Assembly (NCBI GenBank): GCA_903872875.1
Contig: CAIQMJ010000734.1
Coordinates: forward strand, 1-7,656
Direction of reading: 5' to 3'
DNA: 7,656 bases
Origin: an uncultured Variovorax sp.
GTDB lineage: Bacteria; Pseudomonadota; Gammaproteobacteria; Burkholderiales; Burkholderiaceae_C
The position numbers were made by a program, and so were the translations under genes. A model generated the notes under the pieces. The model ran no database searches and had not been told where the DNA came from. It was given only the letters and a program-made list of their open reading frames with translations. Positions 1-7,017 of the stretch are shown one piece after another (positions within the stretch are counted from its first letter, which is position 1; each line of letters opens with the position of its first letter).

Positions 1-711
1 CGGCTGACCGGCTTCAGCCCGAACCGGCCCGGCGCGCTGGCGGAATACGTGAAGGTGCCGGTCGGGCAGGCGCTGCGCCTGCCGGGGCAGGTGAGCGAAC
101 GCGAAGGCGCGCTGATCGAGCCGCTGGCCGTCGGGCTCCATGCGGTGCAGTCGGGCCGGGTGGGCCTGGCGGATCGCGTGCTCGTGATCGGCGGTGGGCC
201 GATCGGGCTGGCCGTCAGCGCCTTCTCGCGGCAGGCCGGTGCGACGCACGTCGTGGTCAGCGAGTTCGCACCCGGCCGGCGCGAGACCGCGGCACGCTTC
301 GGTGCGACCGCAGCGATCGATCCGGCGGCGGGCGACGTGGGCGAGGCCTTTGCCAGGGCCACCGGCGGCGCGCCGGACGTGATCTTCGAATGCGTCGGCG
401 CCGCGGGCCTCATCCAGCAGTGCGTCGAGCTGTCCAGGCCGCGCGGCCGCGTGGTGGTGGTCGGCGTGTGCCCGACCGAAGACCGGATGCTGCCGCAGCG
501 CGCGATGGCCAAGGAGATCAGCCTGCAGTTCGTGATGGGCTACGGCAAGCCCGACTGGCGGCGCGTGCTCGACCTGCTCGACGCGGGCAGCGTCGATCCG
601 GCACCGATGGTCACCGACACGGTGGGCCTGGACGAACTGCCGGCCGCCTTCGAGGCGCTGCGCCGGCCGACCACGCAGATCAAGCTGCTGGTACGGCCGG
701 GTCTGCCCTGA
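1..711 (+). CDS. Zinc-type medium-chain alcohol dehydrogenase (sorbitol/threonine dehydrogenase-like), 3' part
   Basis: The reading frame is open from base 1 and ends at TGA 709-711, so the gene starts before the window; the in-frame GTG at 49 is internal, because the codons before it read GALAEYVKVP, a standard stretch of the catalytic domain in this superfamily. Seen next: EPLAVGLHAV (bases 118-147), the typical link from catalytic to nucleotide domain, then the Rossmann turn GGGPIG at 190-207, an acidic residue at the end of the second strand (VVVSE), FECVG near 385-400 and RGRVVVVG near 442-465. The family oxidises secondary alcohols or polyols with NAD(P)+; the acidic residue leans towards NAD+. 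The N-terminal zinc-binding cysteine and histidine are outside the window, so neither zinc content nor substrate can be judged. It runs in the same direction as the beta-oxidation genes but is separated from them by 89 bases, so co-transcription is uncertain. It could supply the acid pathway from an alcohol, which is inference only. Confidence 0.88.
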   Translation, partial: RLTGFSPNRPGALAEYVKVPVGQALRLPGQVSEREGALIEPLAVGLHAVQSGRVGLADRVLVIGGGPIGLAVSAFSRQAGATHVVVSEFAPGRRETAARFGATAAIDPAAGDVGEAFARATGGAPDVIFECVGAAGLIQQCVELSRPRGRVVVVGVCPTEDRMLPQRAMAKEISLQFVMGYGKPDWRRVLDLLDAGSVDPAPMVTDTVGLDELPAAFEALRRPTTQIKLLVRPGLP

Positions 712-724
712 ACCGATCAGCGAG

Positions 725-760
725 TTGACGCAAGAGAGTCGGATACCCCTTTGCTAGCCT
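725..760 (+). promoter_or_regulatory. Possible promoter for the beta-oxidation/transport operon
   Basis: This lies in the only gap long enough to hold a promoter for the downstream genes. TTGACG at 725-730 matches five of six bases of a sigma-70 -35 box. TGCTAGCCT at 752-760 resembles an extended -10 element (TG, one base, then TAGCCT with the three most conserved positions T, A and final T). The two are 24 bases apart, too far to form one normal promoter, so probably only one is used or another sigma factor is involved. Start from the -10 element would give a leader of about 34 bases. TTGACGCAA has short mirrored arms (TTG/CAA), too small to name an operator. Confidence 0.3.
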
Positions 761-800
761 CCCCCGATCACCCCGCAGCACGCATCCAGGCGTCCTTCCA

Positions 801-2915
801 ATGAATGAAATCGTCTCTCTCGGCCGGCACGGCGACATCGCTGTGCTGACCATCTCGAACCCGCCGGTCAATGCCCTGTCGCCCGACGTGGTTGCGGGGC
901 TGGCCGCCTCGGTGGAGGCCTTCGAGGCCGATCGTTCGTACAAGGCCCTGCTCGTGCACAGCGCGGGCAGGACCTTCGTCGCGGGCGGCGACATCAACTC
1001 CTTCGACGACCCGAATTTCTCCGCGTCGCTTTTCAACGGCACGCTGGCGCGCATCGAGTCGCTCGACCGCCCGGTGGCCGCGGCATTGCACGGCACCGTG
1101 CTCGGCGGCGGGCTCGAGCTTGCGCTGGCCTGCCACTGGCGCGTGGCCCTGCCGCCCACCAGGCTGGGCCTGCCGGAAGTCAAGCTCGGCATCCTGCCCG
1201 GCTCTCTGGGCACCCAGCGGCTGCCGCGCCTCACGGGCGTGAAGCTGGCGCTCGACCTGATCTCCACCGGCCGCAGCATCGGCGCCGAAGCCGCGCGTGC
1301 CGCCGGCATCGTCGATGAGGTGCGCGATGGCGCGCCGCTCGACGTGGGCCTGGCGTTCCTGGGGCAACTGCTCGCGCGCGGCGCCGGCACGCGGCGCGTC
1401 AGCGAGCGCCAGGTGCCCGACGAGGGGCTGCCTGCGGATTTCTTCGAGAAGGCATTGGCGGAGGCGGCGTTGCGCAAGCCCTTCCATCCGTCGGCGCGCA
1501 ACATCATTCTGGCGGTGCAGGCTGCGGCGACCCTGCCCTTCGCCGAAGGCGAGGCGGCCGAGGCACGGCTCTTCGAGGAACTGCGCGTGTCGCCGGAGTC
1601 GCAGGGCATGCGCCACCTGTTCTTCGCGGAGCGGCAGGCCGCGAAGATTCCCGGCCTGGGCCGCGACGTGGCACTGCGCCCGGTGCGCACCGTCGGCATC
1701 CTGGGCGCGGGCACCATGGGCGGCGGCATTGCCATGAACTTCGCGAACGCCGGCATCCCGACCGTGCTGGTCGAGGCCACGCAGGCGGCGCTCGACCGCG
1801 GCATCGGGCTGATCCGCAAGAACTACGAGGCCAGCGCCGCCAAGGGCCGCATGACCGCCGCGCAGGTCGAACAGCGCATGGCGCTGCTGCGCGGCACGCT
1901 GGACGATGCGGCGCTCGGCGACTGCGACCTGGTCATCGAGGCCGTGTTCGAGAACATGGACCTGAAGAAGCAGGTCTGCGCGCGGCTCGGCAAGGTCTGC
2001 CGGCAGGGCGCGATCATCGCGACCAACACCTCGACGCTCGACGTCGACGTGCTGGCCGCCGCCACCGGCCGTCCGGCGGACGTCGTCGGCATGCACTTCT
2101 TCAGCCCGGCCAACGTGATGCGCCTGCTCGAGGTGGTGCGCGGCGCCGAGACCGCGCCCGATGTGCTCGCCACCGTGATGCAGCTGGCCCGCACCATCGG
2201 CAAGGTGGCGGTGGTGTCGGGCGTCTGCTATGGCTTCATCGGCAACCGGATGGCCGAGGTCTACATGCGCGAGGCCGAGTTCCTGATGATGGAAGGCGCG
2301 AGCCCGTCGCAGATCGACGGCGCGGTCGAGGCGCTCGGCATGGCGATGGGGCCGTGCCGCATGCTGGACATGGCCGGCATCGACGTCGGCGCCAAGACGG
2401 TCATCGAATACGGCAAGGCCGGCGGCCTGCCGCCGGACGACAGCTACCGCGCGGTGGTTCGCCGGATGTTCGAGCTGGGCCGATTCGGCCAGAAGACCGG
2501 CGCGGGCTACTACCGCTACGAAGGCCGCAAGCCGGTGGACGACCCCGAGGCCGCGCGCATTGCCGGCGAGATGGCGCAGCGGCACGGCATCGCGCGGCGC
2601 AGCGACATCGGCGCGCAGGAGATCGTCGAGCGCCTGCTGTATCCGCTGATCAACGAGGGCGCGAAGATCCTGGAGGAAGGCATCGCCTACAGGCCGGGCG
2701 ACATCGACATCGTCTGGACCGCGGGCTACGGTTTTCCCGACCACAAGGGCGGCCCGTTGTGGATGGCCGACGGCATCGGGCTGGCCCGCATCGCCGAGCG
2801 GCTCACGCATTACGGCCGCACGCGCGGCAACGCGTTCGGCTACTGGGCGGTGTCGCCGCTGCTGGCCGCGCTGGCGCGGGACGGCCAGCGCATCTCCGAC
2901 TGGAAAGCCGCCTGA
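801..2915 (+). CDS. Bifunctional enoyl-CoA hydratase / 3-hydroxyacyl-CoA dehydrogenase (FadB/FadJ/MFE-1 type)
   Basis: This 704-residue cytosolic enzyme performs the hydration and NAD+-linked oxidation steps of beta-oxidation. Residues 1-190 are a crotonase domain with oxyanion-loop AGGD (61-64) and both acid/base glutamates, E106 (GGGLE) and E126 (LPEVKLG), equivalent to E119 and E139 of E. coli FadB. A helical linker contains FFAER (274-278), a wording seen in peroxisomal MFE-1. From about 297 comes the NAD-binding domain with GAGTMG (302-307), then NTST, and the catalytic pair H432 (GMHFFSP) and E444 (LLEVV), twelve residues apart as in FadB. Two C-terminal 3HCDH domains follow, with YGFIGNR and FPDHKGGPL (645-653). 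Length fits the family (FadJ 714, FadB 729), and all catalytic residues are present, so it should be active on both steps. The start at 801 begins correctly for a crotonase, but I see no good ribosome binding site before it. It is the first gene of the presumed operon. The MFE-1-like linker suggests it may act without a stable thiolase complex. Substrate length is unknown. Confidence 0.95.
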   Translation: MNEIVSLGRHGDIAVLTISNPPVNALSPDVVAGLAASVEAFEADRSYKALLVHSAGRTFVAGGDINSFDDPNFSASLFNGTLARIESLDRPVAAALHGTVLGGGLELALACHWRVALPPTRLGLPEVKLGILPGSLGTQRLPRLTGVKLALDLISTGRSIGAEAARAAGIVDEVRDGAPLDVGLAFLGQLLARGAGTRRVSERQVPDEGLPADFFEKALAEAALRKPFHPSARNIILAVQAAATLPFAEGEAAEARLFEELRVSPESQGMRHLFFAERQAAKIPGLGRDVALRPVRTVGILGAGTMGGGIAMNFANAGIPTVLVEATQAALDRGIGLIRKNYEASAAKGRMTAAQVEQRMALLRGTLDDAALGDCDLVIEAVFENMDLKKQVCARLGKVCRQGAIIATNTSTLDVDVLAAATGRPADVVGMHFFSPANVMRLLEVVRGAETAPDVLATVMQLARTIGKVAVVSGVCYGFIGNRMAEVYMREAEFLMMEGASPSQIDGAVEALGMAMGPCRMLDMAGIDVGAKTVIEYGKAGGLPPDDSYRAVVRRMFELGRFGQKTGAGYYRYEGRKPVDDPEAARIAGEMAQRHGIARRSDIGAQEIVERLLYPLINEGAKILEEGIAYRPGDIDIVWTAGYGFPDHKGGPLWMADGIGLARIAERLTHYGRTRGNAFGYWAVSPLLAALARDGQRISDWKAA

Positions 2916-2958
2916 ACCGCGCCTGCGATCCCAGCAACCCGTACCCAACGATCTCTCC

Positions 2959-2964
2959 GAAGGA
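2959..2964 (+). promoter_or_regulatory. Ribosome binding site of the thiolase gene
   Basis: GAAGGA sits six bases before the ATG at 2971 and fixes that start. Confidence 0.7.
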
Positions 2965-2970
2965 ACCTCC

Positions 2971-4155
2971 ATGAAAGAAGCCGTCATCGTCTCCACCGCG
3001 CGCACCGGCATCGGCCGCGCCTACAAGGGAGCGCTGAACCACACGAAGTCGCCGTCGATGCTGGCCCATGCCATCACGCATGCGGTGCAGCGTGCCAAGG
3101 TGGACGGCGCCGAGATCGAGGACGCGGTCATCGGCTGCGTGCTGACGGGCGGCACGTCCGGCATGAACCTGGCGCGCAACGCGGTGCTGGCCGCCGGCCT
3201 GCCCGCGACCGTGTCGGGCCAGACGATGGACCGGCAATGCGCATCCGGCCTCATGGCGATCGCCACCGCGGCGAAGCAGGTGATGGTCGACGGCATGGAC
3301 ATCTTGGTTGCCGGCGGGCACGACAACATCTCCGCCGTGCAGGACGCCTACATGGCCTGGGTCGCGAAGGAGAAGGATTCACGCGTCATCGAGCACGCCC
3401 CCAACGCCTACATGCCGATGCTGCAGACGGCCGAGTTCGTCGCCAAGAAGTACGGCATCTCGCGCGACGCGCAGGACCGCTATTCGCTGGTGTCACAGCA
3501 GCGCACCGCGGCGGCGCAGGCGGCCGGCCGGTTCGACGCGGAAATCGTCCCCTTCACCACCACGATGGCCGTGGTCGACAAGGCGACCAGGGAAGTCTCG
3601 TACCGCGAGGTGACGCTCGACCGCGATGAAGGAAACCGGCCCGAGACGACGCTGGAAGGGCTCGCGTCGCTCAAGCCGGTGATCGAGGGCGGGGTGGTGA
3701 CGGCGGGCAACGCCAGCCAGCTCTCCGACGGCGCCTCCGCTTGCGTGGTGATGGAGCGCGGCCTGGCCGAACGCCGCGGCCTGGCGCCGCTGGGCATCTA
3801 CCGCGGCATGGCCGTCGCAGGCTGCGCGCCGGAGGAAATGGGCATCGGGCCGATCTACGCGATTCCCAAGCTGCTGAAGCGGCACGGGCTGAAGGTGGAC
3901 GACATCGGCCTGTGGGAGCTCAACGAGGCCTTCGCCTGCCAGGTCCTCTACTGCCGCGACCACCTGGGCATCGACCCCGAGAAATACAACGTGGATGGCG
4001 GCGGCATTTCGATCGGCCATCCATACGGCATGACCGGTGCGCGCGTGGTGGGCCATGCGCTGATCGAGGGCAAGCGCCGCGGCGTGAAGTACGTGGTCGC
4101 GACGATGTGCGTCGGCGGCGGCATGGGCGCGGCGGCGCTGTTCGAAGTGGCCTGA
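2971..4155 (+). CDS. Acetyl-CoA acyltransferase / thiolase
   Basis: A 394-residue thiolase, the usual length for the family. It cleaves 3-ketoacyl-CoA with CoA to give acetyl-CoA (or another short acyl-CoA) and a shortened acyl-CoA, the last step of a beta-oxidation turn. All catalytic residues are visible: nucleophile C90 in DRQCASG, N318 in the NEAF motif, H350 in SIGHPYGMTGAR and C380 in TMCVGGGMGA. They correspond to C89, N316, H348 and C378 of the Zoogloea enzyme. The N-terminal half also shows the STARTGIGRAYKG opening typical of thiolases. The histidine motif reads GHPYGMTG instead of the common GHPLGASG, which may mark a subfamily with its own substrate range. The gene follows the hydratase/dehydrogenase by 55 bases, an arrangement like fadBA, and is 48 bases before the ligase gene. 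Degradative use is inferred from these neighbours; the sequence alone does not exclude a biosynthetic acetoacetyl-CoA thiolase. Confidence 0.95.
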   Translation: MKEAVIVSTARTGIGRAYKGALNHTKSPSMLAHAITHAVQRAKVDGAEIEDAVIGCVLTGGTSGMNLARNAVLAAGLPATVSGQTMDRQCASGLMAIATAAKQVMVDGMDILVAGGHDNISAVQDAYMAWVAKEKDSRVIEHAPNAYMPMLQTAEFVAKKYGISRDAQDRYSLVSQQRTAAAQAAGRFDAEIVPFTTTMAVVDKATREVSYREVTLDRDEGNRPETTLEGLASLKPVIEGGVVTAGNASQLSDGASACVVMERGLAERRGLAPLGIYRGMAVAGCAPEEMGIGPIYAIPKLLKRHGLKVDDIGLWELNEAFACQVLYCRDHLGIDPEKYNVDGGGISIGHPYGMTGARVVGHALIEGKRRGVKYVVATMCVGGGMGAAALFEVA

Positions 4156-4190
4156 GCCACCGGACGCCGAGGAAGAACGAGAAGAAGAGC

Positions 4191-4196
4191 AGGAGA
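4191..4196 (+). promoter_or_regulatory. Ribosome binding site of the acyl-CoA synthetase gene
   Basis: AGGAGA is placed seven bases before the ATG at 4204 and supports that start. The ten bases AGGAGACAAG here recur exactly before the binding-protein gene at 5811-5820. Confidence 0.75.
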
Positions 4197-4203
4197 CAAG
4201 CGC

Positions 4204-5769
4204 ATGGAAGACCTCACCCTCATCGACGGCCTGAAGCGCCAGCTGGCCGCCCGGCCGGACGAGATCGCCTACCGCAGCGGCGAGCGGCGGCTCAGCTTCC
4301 GCGATGTCGAGTCGCATACCAACCGCATCGCCAATGCGCTGGCCCGCGCTGGCGTGAAGCGCGACACGCGCGTCGCGGTGCTGACCAAGCAGCACATCGA
4401 ATGCATCCTCGTGACGCTGGCCGCATGCAAGCTCGGCGCGGTGTGCATGCCGGTCAACTGGCGGCTTTCGGCCAAGGAGATCGAATACATCGTCAACAAC
4501 GGCGAGGCGCCGTTTCTCATGGCCGATGCGGAATTCCTGCCCGTCGTGGAAAAGGCGGACATGCCCGGCGTGAAGACGCTGGTGTGCACCGGTACGGCAA
4601 GCGGTGCCGTGCCGTCGCTGGCGCAGTGGTACGCCGGCTTCCCCGACACCTTCGACCCGGTGGCCGCCCACACGCAGGACGCGGCCCTGCAGCTGTATTC
4701 GTCGGGCACCACCGGCCTGCCCAAGGGCATCGTGCTGTCGCACGCGGGGCTGCTGTCGACCTCGCGCGTGGTGTCGAAGGAATGGAAGTTCGACAGCCGG
4801 CACGTGCTGGGCAACCCGCTGCCGGTGTTCCACGTCGCGGGCATGACGATGCTGCTGCTCACGCTCTACACGGGCGGGCAGACCTCGGCGTATGCCGAGT
4901 TCGACCCCAAGGGCTATCTGCAGGCCATCGGGCAGCACGGCATCACCCACACCTTCGTGGTGCCGGCCATGATCCTCTTCATGCTGCAGGTGCCCGACGC
5001 CAGGTCCTTCGACTTCGGCACGCTGCAGCTGATGGCCTACGGCGGCTCGCCGGTGAGCGAGACGGTCCTGCAGCAGGCCTTCGATGTCTTCCGGTGCGAC
5101 TTCCTGCAGGTGTACGGACTCACGGAAGTCTCCGGCCCGGCGACCTTCCTGTTCCCGGACGACCACCGTGCGGGCGACGCGGAACTGCTGCGTTCCGCAG
5201 GCCGCCCGATCGGCGGCGGCCGGCTGCGCATCGTCGACCCCATCGGCATGCAGGACCTGCCGGACGGCGAGGTCGGCGAGATCTGGATCGAGTCCGACCG
5301 CAACCTGAAGGAGTACTGGCGCAGCCCGCAGGCCACGGCCGCCGCCTACCCGGAAGGGCGCAATGCCAATGGCGGATGGTTCCGCTCCGGCGACGGCGGC
5401 TACCTGAAGGACGGCTATCTCTACATCAACGACCGCATCAAGGACATGATCGTCTCGGGCGGCGAGAACATCTACCCGGCCGAGGTGGAGAACGTGCTCA
5501 TGCGCCACCCGGCCGTGGCCGACGGCGCCGTCATCGGCGTGCCGGATGCGACCTGGGGCGAGGCGGTCAAGGCCTGCGTGGTGCTGCGCCCGGGCGCCGC
5601 GGCCGATGCGCGCGACATCATCGATTTCATGCGCGAGAACCTCGCGCACTACAAGTGCCCGAAGACCATCGACATCGTCGATGCCCTGCCGCGCAATCCG
5701 AGCGGCAAGGTGTTGAAGCGCATCCTGCGAGAGCCCTACTGGAAGGGCCGGAAGCGCGCGGTGGGCTAA
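4204..5769 (+). CDS. AMP-forming acyl-CoA synthetase (carboxylic acid:CoA ligase)
   Basis: A 521-residue member of the ANL adenylating superfamily. These enzymes activate a carboxylic acid with ATP to an acyl-AMP and transfer it to CoA. The order of motifs is complete: phosphate loop SSGTTGLPKG (166-175), YGLTE (304-308) that binds the adenylate and Mg-ATP, ribose-binding D397 in RSGDGG, hinge region NDRIKDMI with R411 and K413, SGGENIYPAEVE after it, and the adenylation lysine K502 in NPSGKVLKR near the C-terminus. There is no signal peptide or membrane segment, so it acts in the cytosol. It lies between the thiolase gene and the import genes, which suggests it activates what the importer brings in. 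Family resemblance spans medium/long-chain fatty acid, aromatic acid and carnitine-type ligases; the pocket sequence is not enough for me to choose. Translation start is supported by the binding site at 4191. The stop codon sits in the loop of a possible hairpin. Confidence 0.93.
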   Translation: MEDLTLIDGLKRQLAARPDEIAYRSGERRLSFRDVESHTNRIANALARAGVKRDTRVAVLTKQHIECILVTLAACKLGAVCMPVNWRLSAKEIEYIVNNGEAPFLMADAEFLPVVEKADMPGVKTLVCTGTASGAVPSLAQWYAGFPDTFDPVAAHTQDAALQLYSSGTTGLPKGIVLSHAGLLSTSRVVSKEWKFDSRHVLGNPLPVFHVAGMTMLLLTLYTGGQTSAYAEFDPKGYLQAIGQHGITHTFVVPAMILFMLQVPDARSFDFGTLQLMAYGGSPVSETVLQQAFDVFRCDFLQVYGLTEVSGPATFLFPDDHRAGDAELLRSAGRPIGGGRLRIVDPIGMQDLPDGEVGEIWIESDRNLKEYWRSPQATAAAYPEGRNANGGWFRSGDGGYLKDGYLYINDRIKDMIVSGGENIYPAEVENVLMRHPAVADGAVIGVPDATWGEAVKACVVLRPGAAADARDIIDFMRENLAHYKCPKTIDIVDALPRNPSGKVLKRILREPYWKGRKRAVG

Positions 5770-5784
5770 TGCCGCGCGGCCTTC
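5751..5784 (+). other. GC-rich inverted repeat around the ligase stop codon
   Basis: The left arm GAAG-CGCGCGG (5751-5761) can pair with CCGCGCG (5772-5778) and, past a two-base bulge, CTTC (5781-5784), leaving a ten-base loop that carries the TAA stop at 5767-5769. No run of T follows, so it is not a standard intrinsic terminator. It could slow transcription, or protect or separate mRNA segments ahead of the binding-protein gene, whose product is often needed in excess over the permease. In DNA this rich in G and C, chance pairing is quite possible. Confidence 0.3.
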
Positions 5785-5810
5785 TCGAACCGGATCACCC
5801 ATACATAAAA

Positions 5811-5816
5811 AGGAGA
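5811..5816 (+). promoter_or_regulatory. Ribosome binding site of the substrate-binding protein gene
   Basis: AGGAGA lies five bases before the ATG at 5822, after a locally A-rich stretch (ATACATAAAA, 5801-5810) that should keep the site unpaired. It is a strong signal for an abundantly made protein and fixes the start. Confidence 0.75.
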
Positions 5817-5821
5817 CAAGC

Positions 5822-7015
5822 ATGCTGAAGAAACTCATCGTCGTGGCGACTGCCGCGCTGACCTGCTGGATCGCGCCGCAGGCGCTGGCCCAGGAGAAGC
5901 CGATCAGGATCGCGCTCATCGCGAGCAAGACCGGGCCGTCGGAGGCCTATGCGCGCGACACCGAGCGCGGGCTGCGCCTCGGGCTCGAATACCTCACGCA
6001 GGGTTCGATGACGCTGCTGGGCCGCAAGATCGAACTGATCGTCAAGGACGACCAGATGAAGCCCGAGCTGTCGAAGGCCATGCTGACCGAGGCGCTGGCC
6101 GACGACAAGGCCGACATCGCGATCGGTACCTCGTGGTCGGGCGGCGCGCTGTCGATGGCGCCGGTGGCGGAGGAGTACGGCAAGATCCTGATGGTCGAGC
6201 CGGCCATCGCCGATTCGCTCACCGGATCGGCCTGGAACAAATACCTGTTTCGTGCCAGCCGCAACTCCTTCCAGGACGCACTGGCGACCGCCGCGGCGCT
6301 GAAGGATGGCGACAACATCGCCTTCCTCGCGCCCGACTACGTGTACGGCAAGGACGGCGTGAAGGCCTTCAAGGACGCGATGGTCTCGACCCAGAGCAAG
6401 GCCAAGGTGATCCACGAGGAATTCATTCCGCTGTCGACCTCGGACTTCACCGCGCCGATGCAGCGCGTCTTCGACCGCATGAAGGACGTGACCGGCCGCA
6501 AGTACCTGGTCGTGATCTGGGGAGCGCCCAACCCGATCCGCAAGATCTCGGAGCTGAACCCGGGCCGCTACGGCATCGAGTTCATGTCGATCGGCGGCGC
6601 CAACCTGGAGAACGCCAAGCCCTGGAAGGGGCTGGACGTGAACGGCGGCACCTTCTACTACTACGGCTTTCCGAAGAACCCGATGAACGACTGGCTGGTG
6701 ACGGAACACCAGAAGCGCTACAACGTGCCGCCGGACCTGTTCACCGCGGGCGGCTTCGTCACCGCGGCGGCCATCGTGGCCGGCGTGAAGAAGGCCAATT
6801 CGGTCGACACGCCCAAGCTCATCGCCGCGATGGAAGGCATGGAGTTCGACACGCCCAAGGGCAAGATGACCTTCCGCAAGGAAGACCACCAGGCGCTGCA
6901 GTCGCAGTACCAGTTCCGCATGAAGAAGAACCCGGCCAGCGAGTGGGACCTGTTCGACCTGGTGCGCGAGATACCGGCGTCCGAAATGCCGCTGCCCATT
7001 ACGGTCAAGCGCTGA
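5822..7015 (+). CDS. Periplasmic substrate-binding protein of a branched-chain amino acid type (HAAT) ABC importer
   Basis: The 397-residue product starts with a clear Sec signal peptide: positive MLKK, a hydrophobic core and an ALA end, with likely cleavage between A23 and Q24. There is no lipobox, since the only nearby cysteine (C15) is inside the core. The mature protein of about 374 residues opens IRIALIASKTGPSEAYARD, as in type I periplasmic binding proteins of the LivJ/LivK class, which deliver solutes to LivHM-LivGF permeases. The pocket region shows GTSWSGG (102-108) where LivJ has GHLCSSS, and EPAIAD (126-131) where LivJ has SPGATN. A further notable stretch is FYYYGF (278-283). By this hand alignment a LivJ threonine that contacts the amino acid backbone is replaced, so an organic acid ligand is more likely than leucine; this is inference. 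It sits directly after the ligase gene and two bases before the ATPase gene, tying uptake to CoA activation. Its ligand cannot be named from the sequence. Confidence 0.93.
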   Translation: MLKKLIVVATAALTCWIAPQALAQEKPIRIALIASKTGPSEAYARDTERGLRLGLEYLTQGSMTLLGRKIELIVKDDQMKPELSKAMLTEALADDKADIAIGTSWSGGALSMAPVAEEYGKILMVEPAIADSLTGSAWNKYLFRASRNSFQDALATAAALKDGDNIAFLAPDYVYGKDGVKAFKDAMVSTQSKAKVIHEEFIPLSTSDFTAPMQRVFDRMKDVTGRKYLVVIWGAPNPIRKISELNPGRYGIEFMSIGGANLENAKPWKGLDVNGGTFYYYGFPKNPMNDWLVTEHQKRYNVPPDLFTAGGFVTAAAIVAGVKKANSVDTPKLIAAMEGMEFDTPKGKMTFRKEDHQALQSQYQFRMKKNPASEWDLFDLVREIPASEMPLPITVKR

Positions 7016-7017
7016 GG

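Noticed and set aside
49..51. GTG as the start of the dehydrogenase gene
   Set aside because: The frame is open to base 1 and the codons before it encode a conserved family stretch, so the gene begins outside the window.
713..770. Direct repeat CCGATCA at 713-719 and 764-770
   Set aside because: Seven bases, no symmetry or regular spacing to a promoter element; chance is a sufficient explanation.
768..3011. A 747-codon open frame on the minus strand
   Set aside because: It mirrors the hydratase/dehydrogenase gene; composition is a low-complexity antisense shadow with no recognisable motif.
5795..5821. A separate promoter just before the binding-protein gene
   Set aside because: TACATA at 5802-5807 is -10-like, but no acceptable -35 box lies 16 to 18 bases upstream, and the A-rich segment is explained as the ribosome binding site context.
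3741..5828. A 695-codon open frame on the plus strand in another phase
   Set aside because: It crosses the end of the thiolase and the entire ligase gene in a shifted phase, is arginine- and glycine-heavy, and lacks motifs.
3493..5928. An 811-codon open frame on the minus strand
   Set aside because: It lies opposite the thiolase, ligase and binding-protein genes, all of which have full catalytic or export motifs. Its translation is rich in H, R, A, V and D with no domain, as expected for antisense frames in GC-rich DNA.
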